A stretch of 64,000 nt of DNA from Cohnella algarum (GCF_016937515.1 NZ_JAFHKM010000002.1:2847001-2911000), one strand, 5' to 3'. Shown: positions 53,401 to 64,000, counted from the stretch's first letter. The notes: generated from the letters alone by a model not told the origin. Numbers and translations are program-made.

Positions 53401-56400
53401 GGCACTGCGCCCGAACCGTTGATCGCAGTGCCGGAAGGAAGCCCGATGACGCTGGATTCCTTGACCGTATACGGAATGACAAACGACGGCAGGCAAGTGC
53501 TGTTCAGTTCTTCCGGCAAGCATATCGTGCCCGGCGATACGGACAACATTGCGGATATGTTCCTGTGGGACCGGGAGGCGAAGAAAGCGTCGAGAGCTTC
53601 GATTCCGTACGACCCGGGCGTGAAGCTTACAAGCTCCCCGTATGACGGCATCGTGAGCGGCGACGGAACGCGCATCGCGTACGAATCGACGATGATGAAC
53701 ATGGTGCGCGGAAGCGAGCGCACCGAATACGGCTTATACGTCCAGCGCACCGCGCCGGCTGCGGCGGGGCTGGCGGATCTGGAGCTGACCCTGCAAGGGA
53801 CGGAAGTCCGGCTGGCATGGGACGGTCCGGAAGAGGGCAACGAAATCGCAGGCTTCCGCGTCGTGAGGAAGCAAGGGGAAGGCGATTGGGAGACGCTGGC
53901 GGACAGGATCGACGCTGCGGCGCGCACGTATACCGATCGAACGGCCCAGCTCGGCGGGACGTATACTTATGCCGTGTTCAGTCTCGACGTCAACGGCACG
54001 GCCGCGCCTTACTCCGCGGAAAAGACGATTGCGATCGGCGGAAGAGGAATCGATACGTTCACGCACACGATGCCGCTGTACTTCCGGCAATTCGCCGGAC
54101 AGGGCGAGCGCATCGCCCTCCGGATGACGGGGGAGCCGGGGCGGAATCGGAAGCCGAATTGACTTATGCGGATAGCGAGGGGGTTGAACGAACGGCAACG
54201 GCGGAGCTGGCGGAAAGCTTGCCCGGCGTCTACGAGGGAGAACTTGCCGTACCGGAATTCGCCGCGGAGCTTCTGTCGCTGAAGGGCGTGCTGAATACGG
54301 ACGAAGAGGAGCATGAGAAGGAGGCGCTGCGGCAGCCGATCCCGGTCGGCGCAACGGTAATCGTGGAGTTGACCGGTCAAGCCTCGCCACCCGACGATGG
54401 CCTGCTGACGATGCGCAGTACGTCCGCTCGCGCCAGTCAGACGGCGATTCTGAATGGGAGGCGGACGCTCGAATTCAAGGGAATGCCGGCGGCGGGCGAC
54501 TATACGTTCACGTTGACTGGAGCGGGCGGGGTCGATCTGCTTGCCGAAAACCCGGATCCGCTCCCGCCGCTCATCGTGCGCCAGGGCGATCGGCGCGAAG
54601 ATATCGAGCTCGAGCCGATGCTGCCGGCCAGCCTGTCGCTGACCGTAACGAATGACCGCGGATCGTTCAGCGGGGTCCATGTCGTCGTCGCCGACGAAAA
54701 CGGGGACACATTGGCAACCGGCACGACACTGCAGAACGGACGGCTGGCGTTCCCGCCCTTTCGGCAAATGGTCGGCAAGAAGGCGAAGATTTTCGCCACC
54801 CCGTCCGATCCGATTTACGCGCCTTTCGAGTTGACGCTGGAGCTCAGGCCGGGCAGCCAGCACGAGTCGATCCGCATCCCGCTGCGAACGGATGCCGAGA
54901 TTGCGGGAACCGTCGTCGACCCGGAAGGCAAGCCGGTTCGCGAAGCGACGGTGCAGGCTTACTTCCGGGGAAACAGCTTCCAGACCGTCACCGACGACAA
55001 TGGCGAGTATTCGATCCAGGTTCCGACGGGAGACGTTCAACTTCAGGTATCGCTCGGCGGCCGGTTCGGCGGAGGCGGGAAGACGCTGAGGACGGAGAGC
55101 GGCCAAACGCTGCGGTACGATTTCCGGTTCAGCACGCCGGTACCGGCGGTCGTCAAACTGAACTTGTACACGGAAGACGTGAACGGCACGTGGATCGGAC
55201 CTTACGATCTGGATTGGCGGGAATTTGTCCATTTCCGCATCCGTTCGACGGGCCATGTGACCGGATCCGGGCAACCGATTCTCGTGTACGCGGCTGTCGG
55301 CGACAAGGTGAACATATGCGCGGACGGGGTGGAAGGCGGGTACGGTTCGGGCTGCGTCGAAGTCGTGATCGACGACGACCGCCGCGTCGAAGCGGAGCTG
55401 AAACTTAAGCGGTTGCTAAGCAACGTCGAGGGCGGTTTGACCGAGTCGCCGGCAACGTTGATCGTAAACAGGCTGGAAGAATCCGGAAGGCGAAAAAATG
55501 TCGCCGCCAGGACGGTGTCCGACAGCCGCTTCTCGATCGACCTGCCGGGCGGGGGACTGTACGAGCTCAGGGTTCAATATTCGAAATCCGGCGCAACGGC
55601 GATTCGCACCTTCGAGGTGGACGACAACGACGTCGTCGATCTGGGCGAACTGAGTGCGGAGCCGACGGGCACGTTCGCCCGGCAAGCGGGCAACTATGTG
55701 CTGCTGGGCACTTCCAATGCCGTGCCCGGCACATCCGTCGCGGTCCGGATCGGCTACCGCAACGGCGGCGTGCCGCAAGCGGGATCCGCGACGGTCCGGC
55801 TCGATGTGCCGGCCGGGGCGGCGCTCGTGCCCGGCAGCGTCGTATGGAACGGCCGGCCGGCGACGCTTGTCGAATCGGATGGCGTTTATTCGCTTGAGTT
55901 GGGGAACGTTCCGGCACTGGGTGCGGGTACGATTCAGTACTCTCTGATGCTGCCGAGCGAATGGGCGGGAAGCAGGCTGAACGTTTCGCCGCGCATCTCG
56001 TTCGCCCGGGGAGGCGAGCGCGTCGAGGAAGAGCTCGGTTACGCGAGCGCCGCCGTCGCGCAGGTGACGCTGGTTGCGCCGGACCGCACCGCCTCCCGCG
56101 AGTTCCGGGTAACGGGGACGGCGCCGGCCGGCAGCCGCGTCGTCGTTTACGCCGGAGATGCGGCGGTCGGCGCGGCCGAGACGACGCCCGCAGGGCGATG
56201 GGGCATCAAGGCGGCAATGGCCGGGACCGGCTTCGCCGACCGGTGGCAATTGCGCGCCGTCGCCTCGCTCGGCGACAAGACGTGGAGCAGCGAGCCGAGA
56301 ACGGTCGAATACGACGAAAATCACGTCGAGCCGATCGCCTTCACGCTGCAGCAGACCGACGGGCGTCTCATCGAGCTGGATCCGCGGGAGAATGTGCCGC

Positions 56401-59400
56401 GATTCCCGTACGTGTTCGCGCCGAGTTTGCCGTTCGTGCTCACGGTCACGTTCAATCATCCGGACCGGGTTCGGGACGTCGCGTTTTATATCGGCGACAC
56501 CCGCGTCGAGGCTTCGCTGAAAAACGGCGTGCATACGGCCGTGGTGAGCGGGATGGCAAGGCCCGGCCCGATCGGCATCGACTATCGCGCGCTGGAGACG
56601 CCGACCGGGTGGGACGGTCGGGTTCCTTCGTCCGCCGAAATTCGCGCCGCGCTGCCGCCAGCCTTCCGCGATGCAGTGACGGACAATTTGACCGTTTCGC
56701 CGCGCAGCCCGGACGGCAACCGGCAGTCGATGTCTTTTTCCGGCAAGCTGCCCGGTTCGTCCGGCGACGTCGACATGACGGTGACGGCTTCGCTGGAGCG
56801 TACGACCTACACGCCGACGGCAGCCGACCTGGCGCTGGCCGAAGAGACCGGAATTCCGCTGTACGGCTTGAATCTCGGTTCTTCGTTCAACAATGGCGTG
56901 CTCCGAATCGAGCTGACCGGGTATTTGCAGGAGGCGGCGTTCCGGAGCGGATTGAACGTCGGCGAGGCGATGGCGCTGCTGACGGCCGGAGCCGACGCGC
57001 AGGCGGCCGCGGCGCTGCGGTCCTCCGGGGCCGCGGACAAAGGAGCGGAAGTGCGCGCGCTGAACAGCGGGATCGGCGCGATCGCGACGCGCGTCGTCGT
57101 CTTTTTCGGGAAGGAGCAGGGAACGAATACGTGGAAGACGATCGACGCCGCCTACAGCATCTATGACGGGCGCGGCAGCGGCGACGTGCTCGACCGGTTG
57201 GCGGGGCTGATGGATCGGGTCGCGCTGCATTGCGACAAGCGCATTCAGGATGTGTATTACGACCATATCAACTTTTTGAAAAACCATCTGATCGCGGTGG
57301 AACTGACCAAGGCGGCGATCATGGTCGCCGGGGCGGCCGCGGGTCCGGCCACGTTCGGGATCGGCACCGTCGCGCTGTTCCTCGTAAGCAACATGACGGG
57401 CAAGGTGCTGGACGCGCAGTTGCACGGGATGATCGACCGTCTGGAGCTTGAGATTAAGAACTCCGACTACTGCGAGCCGGATTCGAAGCCGAAGCGGGAC
57501 ATCGCCGATCCGGAGTGGATTTACGACCCGAGCGGCTACGTGTACGAAGTAACCGAGGACAACCGCATCGAGGGCGTTCGGGCGACGGCGCTGCGCTGGA
57601 ACGAGGAGGCCGAACGCTGGGACGTGTGGGACGCGGAATGGTACGGACAGGATAATCCGCTCTACACGGACGCGAACGGTCGCTATGCCTGGGATGTGCC
57701 GGAAGGCAAATGGAAGGTAAGGTATGAAAAAGAAGGTTATCTCCCGGCAGAGAGCGAAGAGCTGGTCGTACTGCCGCCGCATTTCGACGTCAACATCCCG
57801 ATGGTGTCCACGTTGCCGGCAAAGCCGGTCAGGGTCGAGGCGGCGCCCGGCGGCGCCTACGTCGACATCTTGTTCGATCGCCATGTCGACGGCGATGCCG
57901 TGTCGGGACAATTGCTGGCCGTCATTGACGACGAAGGCGATGTGCCGGGCACGTGGGCCGTCGCGGGGGCGGTGACCGACGGCGACTCCAAACGCGTCCG
58001 CTTCACGCCCGATGCGCCGCTTGCGAACGGCACTTATCGAATTTATGTCGATGGCGGACTGACGAGCTACGCCGGCATTCCGCTCGCCGAACCTTACGAC
58101 GAAGAGTTCGAGGTGACGGAAGAGGGCGCGAAGCCGGCGGAAGTGCTCGAGTTGAAGGCCGAGGCCGACAGCGGTACTGCTCTTGTAACCTGGAAGCTGC
58201 CGGACGATACGGAATTGAGCCGGATGGAGGTCGCTTACCGGCTCGCAGGCTCGGGCGGCGAGTATACGGTCGAGGAGCTGCCGGACGTTCGGACGTACGC
58301 TCTGCTGAACGGACTCGAGGCCGACACGAGCTACGAAGTCAAAGTTCGCGCTTACGATGCTTTTGACAGATTCAGCGAGGCGACCGTTACCGTCGGCACG
58401 GCCGGACTGCAGCAGGCATCCGGCGACTTCACGCCGCCTGGGCCGGTGTCGGGCGTTGCGATGACGCCGGCCGCGAGCAGCGTGGCAATCGCGTGGACGG
58501 ACCCGTCAGATGCCGACTTGTCGGCCGTTATGATCCGGTGGACGAAGCAGGGCGAATCGGCAGCCTCCGAGCCGGTTTCCGTCCCGAAAGGCAAAGGCGG
58601 CTACACGATCGACGGCCTGACGCCGTCCACGGCGTATGAAGTCGAGATTTGGACGGTAGACAACACGGGCAACGCTTCGCCGGCGCTGACGCTGTTCGCG
58701 ACAACGCTAGCCGGGGATGACCCGGGCAATCCGGGGAATCCAGGTAACCCCGGAAATCCAGGCAACCCAGGCAATCCGGGTACTCCCGGTACCCCCGGCA
58801 ATCCGGGCGGAGGCGATTCGGAACGCGCGGACATTGGCGAGGCAGGCGGCGAGCTGGAGTTTTTCGGCGGGGCATTCAAGCTGTGGCTGCCGAAAGGCGC
58901 CGCAGGCGCGGCGAAGCAAGTCGCGGCGACTCGACACGCCGAAGCGCCGACGTCCGGCAAATTACGGTTGTTATCGAAGGCGTACGAATGGAAGCTCGAA
59001 CCGGACGGCGGCCGGCTGGCCGCCGCGGGCAAGCTGACCATCGCTTACGACGCGGCGCTGCTGGAGGGGGCGGACATCCGCAAACTCGGCATATACCTGC
59101 GGGATGACGCCGACGGAACCCGGTGGACGTACGTTGGCGGCATCGTCGACGGATCGGCGCACACCGTGACTGCCGAGACGACGGATCCCGGCACGTATGC
59201 GGTACTGCTCGCCGAGCTTACGTTCGGCGATCTGGCGAATCACTGGAGCCGCGCCGATGTTGAAGTTCTGGCGGCCCGCAGCATCGTGAGCGGCACTCCG
59301 GACGGCTACTTCCAGCCGAACGGCCGGATCACTCGGGCCGAGTTCGTGAAGCTGCTGATGCCGCTGATCGGCGCCGGCTCGACAGCCGGGACAGCGCTGC

Positions 59401-59783
59401 TCTTCGACGACGTGGCGCCGGACGCCTGGTACGCGCCGTTCGTCTCCCGGGCGGCCGCGGCCGGCATCGTGCAAGGCGCAAGCGGACGGTTCCGGCCGGC
59501 AGACCCGGTGACGCGGGAAGAGATGGCGGTCATGCTGTTCCGGGCGCTTCGCGTCGACCCGGACATCAAGCTGAACGCGCAGGCGGTGCTTGGCGGGTTT
59601 GCGGACGGCGATCGGGTATCGGACTGGGCGCTGCTGCACGTCGCCTATGCCGTGCAGAACGGTTTGCTGCAGGGAGGCGGAGGCGTCAGCCTGCATCCCG
59701 ACGCGACCGCCACGCGAGCGGAGGCTGCCGTCATTGTGCTCCGCGCGCTAACCGCGCAGGGACTGATTGTAGCCAAACCATAA
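50416..59783 (+). CDS. Giant SLH-anchored surface protein with beta-propellers and FN3 domains (frame interrupted once)
   Basis: GTG at 50416 after AAGGGAGGAACTTACAG. About 3,122 residues if the break near 54135 is closed. A long signal peptide (RRWRRARN, then GLTGLLALSLLTG, cut after AYA) precedes two PD40/TolB-like propeller regions (repeats like SADGRYVAFASTGTNLVDGD) separated by FN3 domains. Next come a carboxypeptidase-regulatory-like domain (IAGTVVDPEGKPVREATVQA), an adhesion-type domain, more FN3 domains, a (GNP)n linker (58716-58812) and three C-terminal SLH domains (FGDLANHWSRADVEVLAARS and two more). It is exported and held on secondary cell-wall polymer. The first frame stops at 54162; one added G in ACGGGGGAGCC restores the reading (MTGGAGAESEAELTY). 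Confidence 0.85.
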
Positions 59784-59792
59784 GCAAGAGAG

Positions 59793-59826
59793 GAGGGACT
59801 GTCCGGACAGGGGCAGTCCCTCTTCC
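59793..59826 (+). terminator. Rho-independent terminator of the SLH protein gene
   Basis: GAGGGACTG (59793-59801) pairs perfectly with CAGTCCCTC (59814-59822), followed by TTCCTTC. It starts 10 nt after the stop. Confidence 0.85.
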
Positions 59827-59858
59827 TTCATTCGCGGCTTGCGATCAAAGCAATCGAA

Positions 59859-59970
59859 TCAGATCCCTTGGGACGCGAGCCTTTGCAGATCCTGCGCCGA
59901 CTTATCGTTGCCCTTGTGCAATAGCCGGAAGACGAAGTTCAACGCTTCCACGCGATCATTCGCGGCGAAG
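59859..59970 (-). pseudogene. Possible 3' remnant of a gene
   Basis: A minus-strand frame with protein-like codons ends at TGA 59859-59861 and reads FAANDRVEALNFVFRLLHKG, NDKSAQDLQRLASQGI. It has no start codon or ribosome binding site upstream, so it is at best a leftover C-terminus. The family is not recognised. Confidence 0.25.
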
Positions 59971-60069
59971 GTTCGCAGGGGTTGCAATAGGAGCCAAGCG
60001 AATAGGCAATCTATTGCAATTAGCCGGGTTCTCAGATAAGCTAGAAATATATTCGGTCCTGAAGCACAG

Positions 60070-60110
60070 GCCGCCTACCGTTATTTATACGGGGGCGGCT
60101 TATTTGTTTG
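60070..60110 (+). terminator. Terminator-like hairpin upstream of the nuclease gene
   Basis: GCCGCC-ta-CCG ... CGG-g-GGCGGC stem with the loop TTATTTATA, followed by TTATTTGTTTG. It is a strong hairpin, but it lies 250 nt from the nearest upstream gene end, so it may end a lost gene. Confidence 0.5.
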
Positions 60111-60157
60111 TCCGGGGTTATGGGCCGGAGCGCAAACTTTCAAGGGGATGGGGATAA

Positions 60158-60919
60158 GTGATGAAAGCGAATAAGGCGGATGACAGGAGGGACACGCGGA
60201 AAATGGAAGGGAGGAAGGAGAACGGCAGGCTCGAGGGGAAAGAGGCGAAATTTGACACGGCTTTTGAGCGGGAATACGGGGAGATGATGAACGCTGCGAT
60301 CAAGAAGAGCCGCGGCGAGAGGAAGAGGAGGCTGTTGGAGGAACATGGTTTCGCGGAGAAAATGCTGGCCTACGTATGGTGGCAAGCCGTAGGCAACCTG
60401 ACGCATTTTCATCCCGAGTACGAAATAGTCGACTTGCGGGGCGGAATCCGGTTCGCCGATTATGCCTATCTACCTTCGCCTGTGTTCGGTCTGCTGCTGG
60501 AAGTGGACGGCTTCGGCCCCCATTGGCGTGACATCAGCCGCTGGAAATACGACGACAACGAAGAGCGGCAGAACCTGCTGCTTATTGATGAATGGAAGCT
60601 GTTGCGCTTCTCGTACGACGGGGTCATGGAGAAGACGGCCCGTTGCAAGCAGACGATCTTAATGGCGCTTGCCCGGTGGGGCCGTCCTGTCGGCGGAGAA
60701 AAGGTGAAGCTGAATGTTTATGAACGGGCTGTGCTGCACTATAGCCGATCCATTGGCGGGGAGAAGTTCACGACGAGCCAGATCGCCAAGGCGTTCGATG
60801 TGACTCGCAAGACGATAGCCCCGCACCTGGAATCGTTAGTAGAGAAGAATAAGTTAACTGCGGTTTTATCGCCGAAAGGGTGGCGGACAGGATATAAGGA
60901 GAGTCGAAAAAGATTCTAA
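60158..60919 (+). CDS. Vsr/DUF559-like nuclease-fold protein with C-terminal winged helix
   Basis: 253 residues from GTG at 60158 (or ATG at 60161). After a charged N-terminus and a helical KMLAYVWWQAVGNLTHF comes a PD-(D/E)XK-like core: RFADYAYLPSPVFGLLLEVD with Asp and Glu, GFGPHWRDISRWKYDD, and NLLLIDEWKLLRFSYDGV, a pattern like Vsr or DUF559 proteins. A winged-helix segment (TTSQIAKAFDVTRKTIAPHL) follows. It could be a DNA-processing or defence protein. Nothing in the neighbourhood points to a partner. Confidence 0.6.
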   Translation: MMKANKADDRRDTRKMEGRKENGRLEGKEAKFDTAFEREYGEMMNAAIKKSRGERKRRLLEEHGFAEKMLAYVWWQAVGNLTHFHPEYEIVDLRGGIRFADYAYLPSPVFGLLLEVDGFGPHWRDISRWKYDDNEERQNLLLIDEWKLLRFSYDGVMEKTARCKQTILMALARWGRPVGGEKVKLNVYERAVLHYSRSIGGEKFTTSQIAKAFDVTRKTIAPHLESLVEKNKLTAVLSPKGWRTGYKESRKRF

Positions 60920-60934
60920 CGATGATTTTCGATA

Positions 60935-61515
60935 GGAAATAAGCAGCCACGACTCAAATGGGGAGGCGGCGTGCGCGGCGGAGGGCTGAGATGAGTACAT
61001 ATTACTCAAGTGAAAGCGGCCGTATTCGGATGGCGGGCCGAGATGAGCAGCCACGACTCAACTAGGACGACGGCGTGCGCGGCGGAGGGCTGAGATGAGT
61101 ACATATTACTCAAGTGAAAGCGGCCGTATGCGGATGGCGGGCCGAGATGAGCAGCCACGACTCAACTGGGGAGGCGACGTGCGCGGCGGAGGGCTGAGAT
61201 GAGTACATATTACTCAAGTGAAAGCGGCCGTATTCGGATGGCGGGCCGAGATGAGTAGCCACGACTCAACTGGGGAGGCGGCGTGCACGGCGGAGGGCTG
61301 AGATGAGTACATATGACTCAAGTGAAAGCGGCCGTATGCGGATGGCGGGCCGAGATGAGTAACCACGACTCAACTGGGGAGGCGGCGTGCGCGGCGGAGG
61401 GCTGAGATGAGTACATATTACTCAAGTGAAAGCGGCCGTATCCGTATGCGGAAGGCGGGCTGAGATGAGCAGCCACGACCCAACTGGGGAGGCGGCGTAA
61501 GCGGCGGAGGGTTGA
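60935..61515. repeat. 104-bp tandem repeat, 5 full copies
   Basis: GAGTACATA recurs at 60993, 61097, 61201, 61305 and 61409, exactly 104 bp apart. Each unit holds the dyad TGAGTA-catat-TACTCA and the block GAAAGCGGCCGTAT. A 24-codon frame starting MSTYYSSESG runs through some units but is not kept in all. It lies between the nuclease gene and the 3' end of the GH105 gene. Confidence 0.97.
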
Positions 61516-61575
61516 GGTTGATGCCCAATATAAAACCCGCCCCCCGCTCGCGGCGAGGGGCGGGAAACCGGCGGA

Positions 61576-62610
61576 TCAATAAGGATTCTTTTTCGAGTTC
61601 AGCAGCTCGGACAGGAACGCGAGGGTCAGGCCTTGGCCCCAGCCCTGGATGCGCTTGTCGGGCACGCCCTTGTAGCCTTCGGCGTCCTCCATGACGGCCG
61701 TGCCGGCGGATACGCCCGTGACCGTGCCGTCGTCGGTAATCCGCGCCAGGACGCCGTCGATCGCCTTTTGCGTGTACTTGTTGTACAGGCGGCCTTTGGT
61801 CAGCAGCGCGCAGGCGATGCCGGCGGAGCCCGACGTTTCGAGCGGCGAGGTCGGGTCGGTCGTGATCGTGTGCCAGAGGCCGGACTCGGGGTCCTGCAGC
61901 CGCACGAGGGCGCTCAGCTGGTCGCGCAGCGAGCCTTCGATGATCATGAACGAAGGATGCGTGACCGGCACGATATCGAGCGCGCGGGCCATCGTCAGCG
62001 CCGCCCAGGAGTTGCCGCGGGCCCAGAAGACGCCCGACATGTGGTTGCCGGCAATGTTGTCCCAGCCGTGGTAATACAGGTTGGTCACCGGGTCCTGCAG
62101 GACGTTCTCATGACCGTGATACTGGCGCAGGCCGTCCTCGAAGTATTCCTTGCTGCCGAGCAGCGCGCCGATGCGGAGCAGGAAGAAGCCGGCCATGAAC
62201 ATCGTGTCGACCCACGCTTGCTCGGGGAAGTTGTACGTTTCGGAGTTGACGGTGTGCTGAAAAATGCCGTCCCCGAAGCGGGCCGCTTCTCGCGTCAGGT
62301 ACTCGGCCATTTCCTTGGCCGTTTCGATATATTTTTCTTCCTTGGTCGCTTCGTAAAGCGCGAGCAAGGAGTGGCCGATCGATACCCCGTTGACCGACAG
62401 CTTGGGCAGTCCGTCCTCCATATTTTCGTCGACCCACGCTTTTACTTTTTGCAAGTATTCCTCGTTGCCCGTCGCCTTGTAAGCTTCGCAGACGCCGTAG
62501 AACGCGACGCCCCCGGGCCAATCCCAGCTGAAATCCATGCGGAACGTGCGGTCGACCACCCGGTCGATGGCTTGGCGGATCCGATTTTCGTCAAATACGA
62601 GTGCAGGCAT
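61576..62610 (-). CDS. GH105 unsaturated rhamnogalacturonyl/glucuronyl hydrolase
   Basis: 344 residues from ATG at 62610 (GGAGGAGTTGGAAGCT in front); an ATG 7 codons earlier has no site. An (alpha/alpha)6-barrel pattern with GGVAFYGVCEAYKATGNEEY, YNFPEQAWVDTMFMAGFFLL (the Asp is the catalytic candidate) and MSGVFWARGNSWAALTMARA. It removes the unsaturated sugar from oligosaccharides left by polysaccharide lyases, in the cytoplasm. It follows two sugar permease genes on the same strand, as in rhamnogalacturonan loci (YesPQ/YteR). Confidence 0.9.
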   Translation of the reverse strand: MPALVFDENRIRQAIDRVVDRTFRMDFSWDWPGGVAFYGVCEAYKATGNEEYLQKVKAWVDENMEDGLPKLSVNGVSIGHSLLALYEATKEEKYIETAKEMAEYLTREAARFGDGIFQHTVNSETYNFPEQAWVDTMFMAGFFLLRIGALLGSKEYFEDGLRQYHGHENVLQDPVTNLYYHGWDNIAGNHMSGVFWARGNSWAALTMARALDIVPVTHPSFMIIEGSLRDQLSALVRLQDPESGLWHTITTDPTSPLETSGSAGIACALLTKGRLYNKYTQKAIDGVLARITDDGTVTGVSAGTAVMEDAEGYKGVPDKRIQGWGQGLTLAFLSELLNSKKNPY

Positions 62611-62637
62611 AGCTTCCAACTCCTCCAACATGATGTT

Positions 62638-63483
62638 TTATCCTTTCAAACCGCTTGTCGCGATGCCGTCTACGATATACTTCTGGAAGATGAAGAAAAT
62701 GACGAACACCGGGATGAGCGACAGCGACGACATGGCGAACATTCCGCCCCAGTTGTTGAGCGACTCGCCGTCCAGGAACAGCTTGAGCGCCAGCGATACC
62801 GGATACAGCTCCGGCTTGTTCAAGTACAGCAGCGGATGGTAGAAGTCTTCCCACGTCCAGTAGAAGGAGAAAATCGCTGCCGTCACGAGGGCGGGCACCG
62901 TCAGCGGCAAAATAATCCGGAAAAAGATGCCGTATTTGCTGCAGCCGTCCATTTTGGCGGCTTCGTCGAGGTCGACGGGCACGGTGCGAATGAACTGCAT
63001 GATCAGAAAGATGAAGAACGGGATGCCGAAAAACTGCGGGACGATTATCGGCTTGAACGAAGACAGCCAGCCGAAGTCCGTGAACATGATGTATTGCGGA
63101 ATGATCGTCACGTCTCGCGGCAGCATGAGCGTCATCATCATGCAGGCGAACCAGAAGCCGCGTCCGAAAAATTTGATCCGGGTAAACCCGTAGGCGACGA
63201 GAGCGGAGCTGGCGACGGCCCCGATCGTGGACAGGAAGACGATGATGAACGAGTTTTTGAAAAAGGTGTCGAACGAGTTGCCGGCGAACCCGGCCCAGCC
63301 GGTGACGTAGTTTTTCCATTCGAGCTTGCTCGGAATGAGGCTGTACGCCGTCGTGAATATTTCGTTGTTCGGCTTGAGGGAGCTCGCGAACAGCCACAGG
63401 ATCGGATAGATCATGACGAGCCCCAGGCCGCCGACGAGGACGTGGTACGAGATCCGCTTCCAAAGCTTGGTCGAGTGCGCCAT
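62638..63483 (-). CDS. Carbohydrate ABC transporter permease (MalG/YesQ-like)
   Basis: 281 residues and six membrane segments ([19 protein letters not shown] first). The EAA loop [20 protein letters not shown] contacts the ATPase. It pairs with the permease 1 nt upstream to form the channel for an oligosaccharide that the GH105 enzyme then trims. The ATPase is probably a shared MsmX type encoded elsewhere. Confidence 0.93.
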   Translation of the reverse strand: MAHSTKLWKRISYHVLVGGLGLVMIYPILWLFASSLKPNNEIFTTAYSLIPSKLEWKNYVTGWAGFAGNSFDTFFKNSFIIVFLSTIGAVASSALVAYGFTRIKFFGRGFWFACMMMTLMLPRDVTIIPQYIMFTDFGWLSSFKPIIVPQFFGIPFFIFLIMQFIRTVPVDLDEAAKMDGCSKYGIFFRIILPLTVPALVTAAIFSFYWTWEDFYHPLLYLNKPELYPVSLALKLFLDGESLNNWGGMFAMSSLSLIPVFVIFFIFQKYIVDGIATSGLKG

Positions 63484-63484
63484 A

Positions 63485-64000
63485 TCAGTTGTCTCCTTTC
63501 GACTCGTAGTGGACCCAGAACTTGGATGTCTTGAACAGAATGAGCGTCAGGACCGCGATGACGATCAGCATGACCCAGGCCATGGCGGAAGCGTAGCCCA
63601 TCTCGTAAAACTCGAACGCTCTCTTGTACAGGTACAACGAATACAGCAGCGTCGTATCGAGCGGTCCGCCTTCGCCGCGGGAGATGATGTAGGCCGGCGT
63701 AAAGGTCATGAAGGCGGAGATCGTTTGCATGATCAGGTTGAACAGGATGATCGGGCTGAGCATCGGCAGCGTGATTTTGAAAAACTGGCGGAATCTGTTC
63801 GCCCCGTCCACGCTGGCGGCTTCGTAGTAGTCTTTCGGGATGTTTTTGAGCCCGGCAAGGAAGATAAGCATCGAGGAACCGAACTGCCAGACCGACAGCG
63901 CGATGAGCGTCCAGAGCGACGTGCTCGGATTGCCGATCCAGGACGTGCTGCTCTCGATGCCGATCAGGCCGAGCGCCGAATTGATCAGGCCCTGGTCGCC
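63485..64000 (-). CDS. Carbohydrate ABC transporter permease (MalF/YesP-like), cut by window edge
   Basis: 172 C-terminal residues are present; the frame is open to the right edge (in from [17 protein letters not shown]), so the start lies outside. EAA loop [20 protein letters not shown] and the last membrane segments ([17 protein letters not shown]) are seen. It is the partner of the MalG-like permease downstream. Confidence 0.92.
   Translation of the reverse strand, partial: GDQGLINSALGLIGIESSTSWIGNPSTSLWTLIALSVWQFGSSMLIFLAGLKNIPKDYYEAASVDGANRFRQFFKITLPMLSPIILFNLIMQTISAFMTFTPAYIISRGEGGPLDTTLLYSLYLYKRAFEFYEMGYASAMAWVMLIVIAVLTLILFKTSKFWVHYESKGDN

Noticed and set aside
50419..59696. Large antisense frames across the SLH protein gene (up to 831 codons)
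   Set aside because: High-GC shadow frames, Arg-rich, without sites or domains.
60960..61480. Short repeated frame MSTYYSSESG as a peptide gene
   Set aside because: Not kept in all copies and lies inside the 104-bp tandem repeat with no separate ribosome binding site.

Overview
The window looks like chromosomal DNA of a GC-rich, endospore-lineage Firmicute of the Paenibacillaceae (Paenibacillus/Cohnella type). The evidence is strong GGAGG-type ribosome binding sites, TTG and GTG starts, an S-layer-homology (SLH) surface protein, a YtrA-type GntR regulator with its ABC transporter, a YerB-type DUF3048 lipoprotein and YesPQ-type sugar permeases. No rRNA or tRNA gene was recognised. The species cannot be fixed from the sequence alone.

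Layout. (1) 1-4016: end of a small biosynthetic locus with a BtrH-like acyltransferase fused to a carrier-protein domain, an AMP-forming ligase and a phytanoyl-CoA-type dioxygenase. (2) 4.9-28.1 kb: a defence island. Five CRISPR arrays (about 92 repeats) lie head to tail, all with the same leader on their right side, so all are read on the minus strand. Between them sit an IS1182-type element, an RpoA-C-terminal-like small protein, an IS66 element inserted inside a spacer, a Fic protein, a fused MNT-HEPN protein and a seven-gene type III operon. That operon (cas6, a split PD-(D/E)XK-like DUF6602 gene, HD-less cas10, csx10, a double-Cas7, csx19, TIGR03986-type Cas7) has the gene content of the III-D variant (III-Dv). 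The repeats are of I-C type, and no cas1, cas2, cas3, cas5c, cas7c or cas8c is present here. (3) 28.3-35.5 kb: two GNAT-like proteins, a 37-residue peptide gene, a GH13 alpha-glycosidase, a YtrA-like regulator/ABC operon and a DUF3048 lipoprotein. (4) 35.6-47.9 kb: a pyrimidine island with a PucR-type regulator, dihydroorotase, phosphopentomutase, an NMT1/SsuABC-type transporter, a uridine-phosphorylase-like enzyme, an M20 carbamoylase, PyrK, PyrD and a decayed pyrF. It can be read as uptake plus reductive breakdown of orotate or related pyrimidines rather than biosynthesis. (5) 47.9-59.8 kb: a chemoreceptor and a giant (about 3,120-residue) SLH-anchored beta-propeller/FN3 protein. (6) 60.2-64.0 kb: a Vsr/DUF559-like nuclease with a winged helix, then a GH105 hydrolase with two sugar ABC permeases (cut by the window edge).

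Two window-wide features matter for reading the annotation. Three genes (DUF6602, PucR regulator, giant SLH protein) are each broken by a -1 frameshift that one extra G in a G-run repairs seamlessly, so sequencing undercalls are a serious possibility. Five intergenic gaps carry five unrelated families of tandem repeats, most of whose units contain a dyad.
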